Positions 10,997 to 21,372 of a stretch of 64,000 bases of DNA are shown here, in pieces; the stretch's first letter is position 1; the number at the start of each line of letters is the position of its first letter. Position numbers and translations under genes: made by a program. Under the pieces are notes generated by a model that was given only the letters and a program-made list of their open reading frames with translations, did no database searches and had not been told where the DNA came from. Source of the DNA: Adiantum capillus-veneris (lineage: Eukaryota; Streptophyta; Polypodiopsida; Polypodiales; Pteridaceae); the NCBI GenBank assembly GCA_014529385.2, contig CM043955.1:139239108-139303107 (forward strand), written 5' to 3'.

Positions 10997-11769
10997 ATTT
11001 ACAATCAATTGGCTTTTGATGTTTTAAAGTCATATGTGCATGATCAACAGTCCAGTGGGAGCTCTATCTCCCATTGGTTCAAGCTATTTTGAATGACTCT
11101 TTTTCTTCTGCTATTAGTTGAACTCCGTATGAGGCAGCTTTTGGCCGTCCATTCCAGTCACTTTTGACTCGCTCGGTCAGTCAAATGCCTGATGCCAATG
11201 CTGAAAGTCAATCATTGGATGAGATTTCTGAGAGTATGAAGCTTCGGCTAAGAAAGGCTCAGGAAATTTATTCACGGCAAGCTAATAAACATCGTCAGGA
11301 TGTTTCGATCAAGGAAGGACATTGGGTGTATTTAAGAATCATGAAGCAACGTCTTAAGCAAGTTGAAACAAGTGTCCAAAGTTGTCTTTTTCGTATGTAT
11401 GGTCCATTTTCAGTCATTAAAAAGATAAATGAGGTTTCAATGAAATTGTAGTTGCCTAACTCATGGTCAATGCACAACGTTTTCCATGTTTCTTGGTTGA
11501 AAGTGTTTCAGGAAACACCTCCAAAGGACATTTTGGAAGAAGAAGAACCCAATATCATTGATGAAGTTGAAGTCATGGAGCCGGAGCAAGTGTTGTTGCA
11601 TCGGTTTCGGCATGGTTCAAAGAAGCAAGTGAGACAATACTTTTTGAAGTTCAAGGATCGAGGAACCCACGAAGCGGTGTGGGTCAACGAAGAGTTTTTC
11701 AAGGATTATCCAGAGTTGTTGGCAGACTACAAGGAAGCCATGCAGCTCGGTACCAGTACCTCACTTTAA
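10997..11769 (+). pseudogene. A integrase C terminus and chromodomain-like tail
   Basis: After the stop and one frameshift (near 11050): integrase C-terminal region RKAQEIYSRQANKHRQDV, GHWVYLRI, then KL*LPNSWSMHNVFHVSWL, and a tail EPEQVLLHRFRHGSKKQV ... YFLKFKDRGTHEAVW that fits the chromodomain pattern of Ty3 chromoviruses. Such domains steer integration to particular chromatin (known for the family). Ends at a stop just before the PPT. Confidence 0.85.
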
Positions 11770-11780
11770 AAAGGAGGGGA
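11768..11780 (+). promoter_or_regulatory. Polypurine tract of A
   Basis: AAAAAGGAGGGGA directly before the 3' LTR; primer for plus-strand DNA. Confidence 0.9.
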
Positions 11781-12866
11781 TGTCACGTGACACATCCAAC
11801 CCTATGTGTCCGTGGACAAGCTACAGCATAACAAGGTTCCGTCAGTCCAGTCAGTCTAGATTAGAAGTGATCTTGCACTTTTGTGAGTCTATTCGTAGAT
11901 CGTGCATGCCCAGTCACTTAGTATAGATGCATATCCTCTGGTTGTACACAGCATGATCATAAGCATTTCCATCAGAATCCTTCAGGGGGGTTTTCCAATG
12001 CATTTAGCCTATTTTACCTATTTTTGACATTTTTCACTTATTAATTTAAGTGACTTTTGTTGGAAAGTAGGTAGGGCAAATTGGGTAAGAAAATATATAC
12101 GCAAACCAAGGTTAGCACTAAACGGCAGATGAGCAAGGAGAACAGCAGGCTTCGGCGACAGGTTCCCTCTCTCTCAGCAAGACTCCCCCAGCAGCCTTGG
12201 GCGATTTCCCTCACACAGGTACCCTAGCGTTTTTCATCATCGCCATCAGCTTTCCCCCCTTGGCGTTTTTCAGCAGACACCGGACCGCACCCCCCCCCCC
12301 CCCTTGCACCTAGCGTTTTTCACCATTGCCAGCAGGCCTGTCCCCTTTGCGTTTTCAGCACCAAAACGCAGCAGTGACATCAGCGTTTTTAGCACGCAAA
12401 TCAGAGTTTTTCACACAACATAAGAGCAGCCCGAATTTCAGCGTTTCATTTGCAGCAGATTTCAGCATTGAGCGTTTTTGGACAGCAGATAGAAACATTC
12501 AAGTTTTCAGCCCTATTGTTGGCCTCGCCATCCCCGTCGTCGTCGTCGACATAGTCCAGACCTGCATCAGTTTCATGCATCATCATTGTACCAATTTGTG
12601 CAATCAATCGTAGACCACTATCGCCAACGACAATCGGGCCTTCGGAGGAGGGTTTTACAACGTCTCTGGTGTCGTATCTCTCTTCTCTCTTTATCTCTCA
12701 GTCTCATACACTTGCACGCACAGTGTCCACTCACTTTCTTCGTGATCATAGCAGTCTCCATTAAGAACGGAAGGCTCTCCCTTCCATAAGAACTAAAAGG
12801 AACCTTGAGCAATATATGGAACACTCATCTTGAGAAAGAACAACATTCATTCCGCTGCACCTTACA
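11781..12866 (+). repeat. 3' LTR of A (1,086 bp)
   Basis: Same ends as the 5' LTR (TGTCACGTGACA ... CCTTACA). Differences include a longer C run near 12290 and GTC triplets near 12537. Followed by the target duplication TCTGA at 12867-12871. Confidence 0.95.
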
Positions 12867-13880
12867 TCTGATACTTGGAATGAAACCACCGAATCGGCCA
12901 CCTTACTATGTGAGCCGAGCCCAGAGATACACCTATTCGGAACACATTGTCTCAGCAGCAAGAGTGCAGATGGACCCTGCCAAGATAGATACATTATCCG
13001 TGATTGGCCCAATTTGAAGAATATCCATGAAGTTGAAAGCTTCTTGGGCTTATGTTCTTACTACCGGCGGTTCATCGGAAGTTTGCAGAGGTTGTTTACC
13101 CCTTTGCACTGTCGACATAGAAAGGAGTACTTTTCTTCTGGGGATCCACAGAAGTGACTGCCCTTCAGAAATTGAAACAGAATTTGACTACAGGACTAGT
13201 TTTTGACTTTGCCAGATTTGCGGAAGTCGTTTGAATTATATTGTGATACTTGTGGTTGTAATCTGGATGTGGTCTTAATGCAAGAAGGCCAATGTCATTG
13301 CCTACCAGACCCGATTGATCTCAAGGCCGAAATTGACAGCACGGATTTGTGTGAAAGAGCTTTTGGCGGCTATCCATGCTCTTACTCAGTGGCGACATTA
13401 CCTACTCTGAGCCGATTTTAAGGTTTCCACAGATGACTGGAGTTTACGCTACTTCTTGTCACAGAAACAACTATCCAGATGCGGTGGGCAAACATCTTGT
13501 CACAGTTTTACTTCCGGATTGTCCATGTGTAGGGACATAAGAATTTGGTGGCAGATACTTTGTCTCGGAAGCCGTTGGTTCTAGCTATTTCTGCGGTACA
13601 TCATAGAAGCTTCGAGGATATGGTCGGTCAGTACCCCACAGATATAGATTTTGCAGATGTATTCAGTTGAATACAAATGGGGAGGCAGTAGCGGACTATT
13701 CCATTCTGGATGTTTACTTGATGAAGAAAACCATGTTGTGCGCTACATAGCCGTTGAGGGAAAAGGTTCTAACTGAATGCCATTGTCCGCCTTTTACGGG
13801 TCACCGCGGCATTGCTACCACCTTGAAAGGGGTAGAGAGATACTTCTTTTGGCCGAGACTCAAAGAAGGATATGGAGTCC
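12867..13880 (+). pseudogene. H1: RT start, RNase H, integrase finger (middle piece)
   Basis: Resumes H1 at ILGMKPPNRPPYYVSRAQ, then jumps within a few codons to the end of RT (HIVSAARVQMDPAKIDT, ESFLGLCSYYRRFIGS), so most of RT including the catalytic box is deleted near 12935. RNase H follows (LPDLRKSFELYCDTCGCNLD, LVADTLSRKPL), then the integrase finger start (TGHRGIATTLKGVERYFFWPRLKKD in shifted frames). Multiple stops. Interrupted at 13881 by MITE copy 2. Confidence 0.8.
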
Positions 13881-14054
13881 CATAGTGACAGGGAATGGCC
13901 ATTTTCAGGTCCCCGTTCCCGGTTCCCACCCTAATTTCCCGTTCCGGATCCCCGTTCCGTGTTTCATACGTGAGTATCCGAAACAGGGAATGGCATTGCA
14001 TGCATGTTGCCGTTTCCCGTTCCCCGTTCTGATTTCCCATTCCGGATAACTATG
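13881..14054. mobile_element. hAT-type MITE copy 2 (174 bp)
   Basis: Same length and layout as copy 1: CATAGTGACAGGGAATGG at one end and CCGGATAACTATG at the other, GTTCC-rich interior. Host H1 reads across it (KKD|VDEFVRSCLVCQKVKF). Flanks ATATGGAG and ATGTGGAC look like a diverged 8-bp duplication. Confidence 0.85.
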
Positions 14055-15080
14055 ATGTGGACGAGTTTGTGCGCAGTTGCTTGGTATGCCAAAAGGTCAA
14101 GTTTGACGGGCATAAAGCACAGGGATTGTTACAGCCTTTACCCATACCCACCCGCCCACGGGAAAGTATTGCAATGGATTTCATCTCCCGAGAACACAGC
14201 GTGGGCACGATTGTTTATTGCCCAGATTTTCAGATTACATGGCATGCCTGAGACGATTGTCTCCGACAGGGACCCCATGTTCACGAGCTTGTTTTGGACA
14301 GCTATTTGGGAGAACATAGGCACGCGTTTGCACTTCTCGTCATCGTTCCACTTGCAGACTGACGGGCAATCAGACATTGCTAATTAAGTGGTACTGGATT
14401 TATTGAAGTCTTCTTCGTTGGATCAGAAGACTACATGGGAATGGTTTTTCCCTTTTGTGGAATATGCCTACAGGAACACGATAAACTCTTTGATGGGGAA
14501 GGTGCCATTTGAGATTATTGAAATTGCTACAAAGGTTTCGCCCTTCCTTAGCACGAAAGATATGATTTTTCTTTGAAGCCGACCAGTTCATGAGGGACTT
14601 GCTTCGGAAGGCTTTTGAGAAATCTCAGAAAAAGGCAACAAATCGACTTTGTTGTGATTTGAAATTGAAGGAGAACTATTGGCTGCTCTTACATTTTGGG
14701 AAGGCACGCCCAGAAAGAAAAAGGGAAAGGAGCGGCTTCTTTGAAAGCATAGCATGAGATAGTATGGACCTTTCCATATTTTCCAAAAAGATAAATGATG
14801 CCTCCTTTGGATTGAAGCTCCCAAAATACTTAGACGATTCACAATGTTTTTCATGTGAGTCTCTTGAAGCGTTTTGAAGGCGATGTGCCTGACGATGAGC
14901 AACCCGAAATGGACGAAAACGAGCAGATACTTTTTCTAGAACAGATCGGAGCACAGAAAGAAAGAAGGTAAAGCGAAATGATAGTTCTTGGTTAAATTCA
15001 AGACCCACTCCGCATTGGATGCGAAGTGAATGGAGGAGGAGGACCTAGTAGATAATCCTCAGATTGTGAAACTTTACCTT
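14055..15080 (+). pseudogene. H1: integrase core and C terminus (right piece)
   Basis: DEFVRSCLVCQKVKFDGHKA, then PIPTRPRESIAMDFI (first Asp), a deletion of about 80 bp, then FRLHGMPETIVSDRDPMFTS (second Asp) and HLQTDGQSDIAN, where the catalytic Glu is changed to Asp. The C-terminal part includes EWFFPFVEYAYRNTINS, HNVFHVSLLKRFEGDVPDD and a decayed chromodomain-like tail to about 15050. Stops at 14385 and beyond. Confidence 0.8.
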
Positions 15081-15680
15081 GAAGCTTTTGGTTTAGCATA
15101 GTCTATTCCAAATGGAACCCCGAATTCAGCTTGGCCGGATATATGGTGCAGTGGGTTTGCACAAGAGGGGAGTTACTCCGCTCCTTTGTCAACAGATGCC
15201 TCGATTTTTTGCTACTAGAGTCACTGATGTCTCTTTGAGCTTCAGGGATACTGAGAGCTGACATTATTCAACTGTATGACTTTATGAAATGGAATTCCGA
15301 AAAATATGAAACTAATTTGTTCTTGACTTGTTTAAGTACAGGAATTGATAGACGAAATGACTACAGCATTTTGGCTTGAATGATCTCAATAGACATGGTT
15401 GCAATAGGGATTAGTCAATCGGGCATCTACGAGATCCTGAGTGGATCTAGATGCGATTGCTAATTGCATTGCCGACAAATCATGGTCTGAGATCCGAATG
15501 AATGTTGAATGTGATTTGTCAAGTGATGTCTTGTGATGTGACTGTCGATTGGTACATGTGCTAGAAGTCTGTTCCTAGTGCATCGGTACTAATAGTTAGT
15601 GTCTGCTAAAACAGTTTATGGCTTTTGTCTGTTTTGCAAGCGAAATCGAGGGCGATTATAATGCTTTCAAGAGGGGGGTA
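15081..15680 (+). other. H1 3' untranslated internal region and PPT
   Basis: Non-coding stretch between pol and LTR, recognisable also at 17481-17640 (-), 55190-56340 and 62620-63098: GTTTGCACAAGAGGGGAG, ACTCCGCTCCTTTG, ATCTAGATGCGATT. Ends in the polypurine tract CAAGAGGGGGG at about 15668-15678. Confidence 0.7.
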
Positions 15681-15707
15681 TGTCACAAACTGATGACGTG
15701 GCTACCC

Positions 15708-15742
<35 letters not shown>

Positions 15743-16222
15743 GGAATTTCCCCCGCTGAAGCTACTCACGTGGCACTACCATACGGACAGGCCACCATAC
15801 TGCTGACGTGGCATCCCGTAAGACGCGGCGCAATTTGCGACGGCCTAGCGCAGCTTTTGGACTTGCTTTTTGCTACGCAAATTGACAAGAGAAAGAGAGA
15901 ATCTTTTATTTGCTTTATTTTTTACAAGCAAGTTTGAGAGAGAAGAAGCCTTGCTTTTTGAGGGCTTTTGATTTTGAAGCTTTTGGGCTCTGCTTTTGGA
16001 CGCAGAGTCCGAGACTGGATCCCGACTATTCAATTGTACTTTGAAGTTGCAGATTAATACAAAAAGAAATACCGAAAGGGGCGCCAGTCTTTGCGGCCAA
16101 TATCTCTAGGCACGGAACTCCACCGGGCCAGTGTCGAATCAATTGTGAACTGCGAACTGTTTGAAGTTCTTTATTGTGGTGTCGCGGTAGATTCTTGACT
16201 TGGAGTGTCCAAGTCTGTTACA
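15681..16222 (+). repeat. 3' LTR of H1 (542 bp)
   Basis: Starts TGTCACAAACTGATGACGTGG after the PPT, contains an (AC)n run at about 15709-15739, and ends CTTGGAGTGTCCAAGTCTGTTACA, the same end as the C 5' LTR. The core motif ATACCGAAAGGGGCGCC is at 16069-16085. Confidence 0.85.
16056..16086 (+). promoter_or_regulatory. Conserved LTR core motif (H1 copy)
   Basis: AATACAAAAAGAAATACC followed by GAAAGGGGCGCCA, about 136 bases from the LTR end. Confidence 0.55.
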
Positions 16223-16640
16223 ATGGACCAAAGCACTACATCACCCACATACAACAAAAGCATGATCAGCACATTCCCAATCATAATCTCTTCAATGCCT
16301 TCCTTGTTGCATAAACTCAAGTACCATGTGTTTGTAACTGGTTAACGTATTGCCTAGACAATGCTAGACAACATAAATAGTAATTTTCACCTTTAAAAAC
16401 CAGGAATTCAGCAATGAGAGCATATTCGTCTATCCTTTTATCTTGTGTTTTGGGGCAATCACCAAGTTGAGGAAAAAACCGAGATATAAGACAATAATTA
16501 GGAGACATAGCGATGTGACCCAGAGAAATAGAGAGGCCGAGTTCCTCCCCTACACGTGACTGGCCCTTGAATAGACACCCCTTTCGGTTTTCTTTTGTTT
16601 ATGTAAGTGTTACAATACAATGCTCGTGAGAGATGGCACC
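16223..16640. other. Unassigned spacer with reverse LTR scrap
   Basis: No coding signal. About 16480-16600 contains a minus-strand remnant of an E1/G-type LTR end (CACCCCTTTCGG, reverse of the core motif, beside GGCC and ACGTGACTGG). The rest is unrecognised. Confidence 0.4.
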
Positions 16641-16647
16641 CTGCTTA

Positions 16648-16681
<34 letters not shown>

Positions 16682-17020
16682 TGTGAGAGGAGATGCATTA
16701 TTTTTTAATGCTTTTTATGGCCAGTTTTTAGGACAGATTTTGGGGCTTTGCTTTTGGCATTCCTTGTAATGAATAAAGAAGTGGGCAGGCCTTCCACTTC
16801 GGAGAGTATCTTGACGCAGAGTCTGAGAGTGAGAGCCTCCCACTCCCTTGTACTTGTAGTTGCAGATTAATACAAAAAGAATACCGAAAGGGGCGCCAGT
16901 CTCTGGGGCCAATATCTCTAGGCACGGAACTCCGCCGGGCCATGTCGAATCAATTGTGAAATGTGAAGTAGTTTAAGGTTAATTCTTGTTGTGTTGCAGT
17001 AGAATATTGACTTGGAGTGT
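16641..17020 (+). repeat. C/H-type LTR fragment (+)
   Basis: Begins in a (GA)n run, then matches the C 5' LTR on the opposite strand: GGAGATGCATTATTTTTTAA, GGCCAGTTTTTAGGACAG, the core motif at 16869-16898, and CTTGGAGTGT where it breaks off, one step short of the normal TGTTACA end. No internal region follows: an LTR relic. Confidence 0.75.
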
Positions 17021-17480
17021 GGCCCGGACCCTTGTGGTTATTTACAGATGGAGTATTGTTGTTGTTACTCATGGCTCGGACCTGGATGGTTATTTACGGG
17101 GGGATGCATGGCAAGTGGCAGTTCATGCAAAGAAATTGGAGTCCTTACATGGGAGGTTGCAGCTCAAGCATGCCAAATACAAGATGATCCATGTGAGGGG
17201 GAGTCCTTGCATGGCAGGTACATGGTGACTCCATGAAGTGACATTACATGCATAGCGGGTGTTGCGCAACTCTAAATCTGCGACTTTCAGCGAGGGCAAC
17301 CACACACTCACCAATTTGCAGTTGGGGAACTGACCACTTGTCCAAAACAGCCCCTTAGAGGCTCAGTCAAAAGAAAAAGTGCAAGCACTTGGCACTTGTG
17401 CTATGTTTAAACACACACACAAAGACACTACTTAAAGGTCTAAATGAGCCAATTGCAAGGTCCGGCTGTTCATAAAGTCA
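17021..17480. other. Unassigned; contains short imperfect duplication
   Basis: Nothing recognised as coding. Two near copies of a block (GGACCCTTGTGGTTATTTAC and GGACCTGGATGGTTATTTAC) lie about 60 bases apart, and AGTCCTT-CATG-AGG also recurs. It separates two oppositely oriented LTR-element fragments. Confidence 0.4.
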
Positions 17481-18286
17481 TACAGCAGAATATTGTTAGC
17501 TCACAGTATCCCTGAAACTCAAAGAGACATCAGTGAAAATAGTATCAAAAATCGAGGCAATCTGTTGACAAAGGAGCGGAGCAACTCCCCTCTTGTGCAT
17601 ACCCGCTGCACCATATTCCGTCCAAGCCGAGTTTGGGGTTCCATCTAGAATAGACTATGCTAATCCAAATGCTTCAAGGTAAAGATTCACAATCTGAGGA
17701 GTATCTGCTAGGTCCTCCTCCTCCATCCATTTCGCATCCAATGTAGGATAGTTCTTGAATTTAACCAAGAATCGTCTTTATGTGCCAATATCTATTCTGG
17801 GACAAGGATCTCCTCGTTTTCTTCCACTTCGGGTTGCTCATAAGGCTCCCCATCTTCGGGCACATCGCCTTTAAAAGGCAAAAAGAGACTCATATGAAAA
17901 GCATTGTGAATTCTCCAAGTATCGGGCAACTTCAATCGAAAGGAGACATCATTTATCTTTTCGGAGATCCCGAAAGGTCCGTAGTATGGCACACTAAGCT
18001 TTGGAAAAAGCCACTCCTTTCCCTTTTTCTTTCTCAGGCGTGCCTTCTCAAAACGTAAGAGCACCCAATCGTTCTCCTTCAATTTCAAATCACGATGATG
18101 GCGATCTGCTGCCTTTTTCTGTCTTTCTTGAGATTTCTACAAAGCCTCGCGGATCTTGGCAAAAGCCGTGTCCAAATCACGCGTGTACTCATCGGCTTCA
18201 AAAATCTTATCTTTCGTGCTTAGGAAGGGTGGAACCTTCATACAACCTTTAATAATCTCAAATCGCGCCTTCCCCGTCGAAGAGCG
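17481..18286 (-). pseudogene. C: integrase C terminus and chromodomain-like tail
   Basis: Minus strand: LKENDWVLLRFEKARLRKKK, VPYYGPFGISEKINDVSFRL, HNAFHMSLFLPFKGDVPED, ENEEILVPE, then in shifted frames KFKNYPTLDAKWMEEEDL, the chromodomain-like end shared with G and H5. Downstream the non-coding internal tail matches H1. No C 3' LTR is found beyond 17480: the element is truncated there. At 18286 it is split by a copia LTR. Confidence 0.8.
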
Positions 18287-18564
18287 TGATGAGCGTGCGG
18301 CGATGTGTGCAAGTGATAGAGCATGTGACGATGTGCAGGCCTTGAGGCTTGAAGCGGAGGCACTGTCCTGCAGAAGGGAAGCGCTAGCACAACGAAGAGG
18401 GAGAGAGAGAGAGCTTACATTTTTGGGGAAAACTAAATGAGTGAGTTTTGGGTTTTCCCACTTTTATTATAAGTGACCTTTAAAAAATGTGTCCAAGTTC
18501 AATATGAACCTGGACAAAGTATAAAAATTTACAAAAAGGGGTTATTTAGGCCTTTAACCCAACA
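18287..18564 (-). repeat. Extra copia LTR (278 bp), same family as D
   Basis: On the minus strand TGTTGGGTTAAAGGCC ... CGCTCATCA, full length compared with the D 5' LTR (24126-24404). Left flank GAGCG; right flank GCGTCTATCG, both C integrase sequence. It sits at the same C position as D, so it is a second LTR of the same insertion (solo-LTR-like allele), separated from D by duplicated C sequence. Confidence 0.85.
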
Positions 18565-18920
18565 GCGTCTATCGTGTTATTGTAGGCAAATTCCACCAAA
18601 GGTATACTTTTCCCATTGAGTCTTCTGATCCGAGATGTAAGACTTCAATAAATCTAGTACCACTGAATTGGCAATCTCAGATTGCCCGTTAGTCTGCGGG
18701 TGGAAAGATGACGAGAACTGCAACCGCGTGTCAATGTTCTCCCAAATAGCCTTCCAAAACAGACTCGTGAATATGGGGTCCCTGTCGGAGACAATTGTCT
18801 CGGAATGCCATGTAATCTGAAGATCTCGGCCACAAATAGTCTCGCTAAGTGATCCCGCTTGACTGTTTTCTTCACTGGAATGAAATGAGCTTGCTTGCTA
18901 AATCTGTCAATAACAGTCCT
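18565..18920 (-). pseudogene. Duplicated piece of C integrase (about 355 bp)
   Basis: Nearly identical to 24405-24760: the same TVIDRFSKQAHFIPVKKT and DHLARLFVAEIFRLHG reading and the same bordering sequence TATCGTGTTATTG next to an LTR. The downstream edge breaks abruptly inside the D LTR at 18921. Confidence 0.9.
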
Positions 18921-19171
18921 TGTGTACAAGTGATAGAGCACACGAAGTTGTGCAGGCCTTGAGGCTTGAAGCGGAGGCACTGTGCTGCAGAAGGGAAGCG
19001 CTAGTAGAACGAAGAGGGAGAGAGAGAGAACTCACGTTTTTGGGAAAAACTCAAAGGGTTTTTCTCACTTTTATTATAAGTGACCTTTAAAAAATGTGTC
19101 CAGATTCATATTGAACTTGGACAAAGTATAAAAATGTACAAAAAGAGAATATTTAGGCCTTTAACCCAACA
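18921..19171 (-). repeat. 3' LTR of D, end-truncated (251 bp)
   Basis: Starts TGTTGGGTTAAAGG at 19171 after the PPT and stops at TGTGTACAAGTG (18921), missing the terminal CGCTCATCA segment. The truncation is the breakpoint with duplicated C sequence. Confidence 0.9.
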
Positions 19172-19182
19172 ACCTCCCACCT
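19172..19182 (-). promoter_or_regulatory. Polypurine tract of D
   Basis: AGGTGGGAGGT on the minus strand, immediately before the 3' LTR. Confidence 0.85.
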
Positions 19183-21372
19183 AAAGGCATAAATGACGCC
19201 TTTAAGTTAACCAACTCCCACCAGATGTATGCAATGCTCATTTTGAGCCTTAGCAAGACTCTTGGTCAGAACATCTGCAGGGTTATCCTGTGTATGGATC
19301 TTAGTCAAGCTGACTAGACCATCCTCCAATACCTATCGTATGAAGTGGTACCGCACATCTATGTGTTTGGTACGCGCATGAAACATGGCATTTTTGGCTA
19401 AATAGACAGCACTCTGGCTATCACAACCCAACACGGGTGTATGAGCAGGCATGCCAAGTTCTTTTGCAAGTCTGCCAAACCAAATGGCCTCTTTTGAAGC
19501 CTCTGTGGCTGAAATATATTCAGCCTCAGTAGTACTCAATGCCACAATTTTTTGTAACCTAGAACACCAAGCGACTGCACCACCAGCAATGGGAAATACA
19601 TATCCATTGGTAGATTTCCTTGTATCCATGTCACCTGCCATGTCTGCATCACAATATCCATGCACCTTTAAGTCACTTTTGCCATAACGGATACACTTTG
19701 ATTGTGTACCTTTCAAATATCTCAGAATGCATTTGAGAGCTTCCCAATGCGCTTTGCCAGGATTCGACATGTATCCACTAACAACTCCCATTGCATAAGC
19801 AATGTCGGGACGAGTGGCAACCATAGCATACATAAGAGAACCACAAGCTGATGCATAAGGGATTCTCTTCATTGCTTTTAATGCCACCTCATCCTTTGGG
19901 CAATCTGCTTTGCTAAGCTTAGTGTGTGGAGGTAAAGGTACTCCAAGAGGGTTAGCATCAGCCATATTAAAACTGGCAAGTACTTTTGCAATGTACCTTT
20001 CTTGAGATAAAAACAACAATTTCAGCTTTCTATCTCTTTTAATACGCATGCCCAAAATATGCTCTACATCACCCAAATCCTTTATAGCAAATGTTGAATT
20101 TAGCTTACGTTTCAGAGCATCAAGACTAGTCTTATGTTTCCCGGCAAGCAGCATGTCATCAACATAGAGAAGAAGTATGATGGGACTACCCTCTTCATCC
20201 CTTTTCGTATCCAAACAATGATCTGCATGGCTGCGTTTAAAGCCTTGAGACAGCATAAAAGTGTCAAACTTCTTATACCAATGCCGTGATGATTGTCTCA
20301 GACCATACAGAGCCCTTTTCAGTTTGCATACAAGTTCCTCACGTGTAAGAACTACAAAACCTTCAGGTTGTTTCATGTATATGTCCTCTTCAATGTCACC
20401 ATGCAAAAACGTTGTCTTTACATCCATTTGATTCAATTCCAAATCAAGCACCACAACGAGAGCAAAAAGGACATGTAAAGTTGTAAGCTTTACAGGGGGA
20501 GAAAAGATTTCTTGAAAATCAATTCCTTCTTTCTGTGCATATCCTTTTGCAACCAATCTTGCCTTGTACTTGGGTTTTTCATCCACAATCTTAATCTTGT
20601 ATACCCATTTGTTAGGGATAGCCTTTCTCCCTTTAGGCAATGGCACAAGATCCCAAGTATCATTTGCATACAAGGATTTCATTTCCTCTAGCATTGCAAG
20701 CTCCCACTTACTGCTTGACTCACGTGTCTTTGCCTCTTTATATGTAAGAGGCTCTCCCTCATCTGTCAACATAATGTAATGCAAAGAGGGATCATATCTA
20801 CTCACAGTCCGTCTTGGACGAGTAGACCGCCTCACCCAATGATCCACATTATCCGGTAATGGGTTTACATCAGGTGGTATGATAAAATCATCAACAATGG
20901 GCTGTTGTACATCATTTTCAGCATTGTTTCGTGGCTGCAAATGCCCTTCAGGAGCCTCAATTTGCTGTCCAACATCATCTGGCTCAAACACCACTGGATC
21001 ATCTACATTTTCAGCCATATGTGGTGCATCCTGAGGGTCAAAAATAGACCTAACAAGTGGCTGGTCATGCTGAAATTTGACCCTTCTATTGTCCTGCTTT
21101 GAGGCACAATTGTTTTGAAGCAGCCTTGCCTCATTAAAAACGACATCCCGGCTGCGTAAAACCCTTTTGAGCTGAAGTAACCAAATCCTGTAACCCATTT
21201 CGCCTTCTTCACCATATCCCATGAAAAGGCCTTTAATGGATTTAGCATCTAGTTTACTCCTAAACTCAGGTCTAACATGCACAAAAGCCTTGCAACCAAA
21301 AATGCGTAAGTGATCATATGAAGCAAGTTTGCCAGACCAAACCTCTTCAGGGATGTCACCTTTCAGAGACAT
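19183..21372 (-). pseudogene. D copia reverse transcriptase and RNase H
   Basis: A 679-codon open frame from 21372 to 19333. Order: end of integrase (LRIFGCKAFVHVRPEFRSKL), RT (KWVYKIKIVDEKPKYKARLV, LNQMDVKTTFLHGDI, catalytic YVDD in ILLLYVDDMLLAG), RNase H (YCDADMAGDMDTRKSTNGYV, LSTTEAEYISATEASKEAIW, HIDVRYHFIR). A stop near 19333 separates the last motif (DNPADVLTKSLA) from the body. It would copy the element RNA into cDNA; motifs look intact. Confidence 0.95.

Larger units (their letters stand above)
3749..12866 (+). mobile_element. Ty3 chromovirus-type LTR retrotransposon A, full-length structure, about 9.1 kb
   Basis: Complete architecture: LTR 3749-4855, PBS 4857-4868, gag from 5316, zinc knuckle, protease, RT, RNase H, integrase, chromodomain-like tail ending 11769, PPT 11768-11780, LTR 11781-12866, and a 5-bp target duplication with one mismatch. 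Order PR-RT-RH-IN identifies Ty3 rather than copia. Two secondary insertions (a LINE in gag and a MITE within that LINE) account for about 1.6 kb. Stops, frameshifts and a 159-bp duplication in RT make it non-functional. Confidence 0.95.

Noticed and set aside
8115-11769. Endogenous pararetrovirus
   Set aside because: The presence of an integrase, chromodomain-like tail, paired LTRs and target duplication identifies Ty3 retrotransposons; no movement protein was seen.
16641-17020. 3' LTR of element C
   Set aside because: It is the right family, but in the opposite orientation to C, so it cannot be C's own 3' LTR without an inversion.
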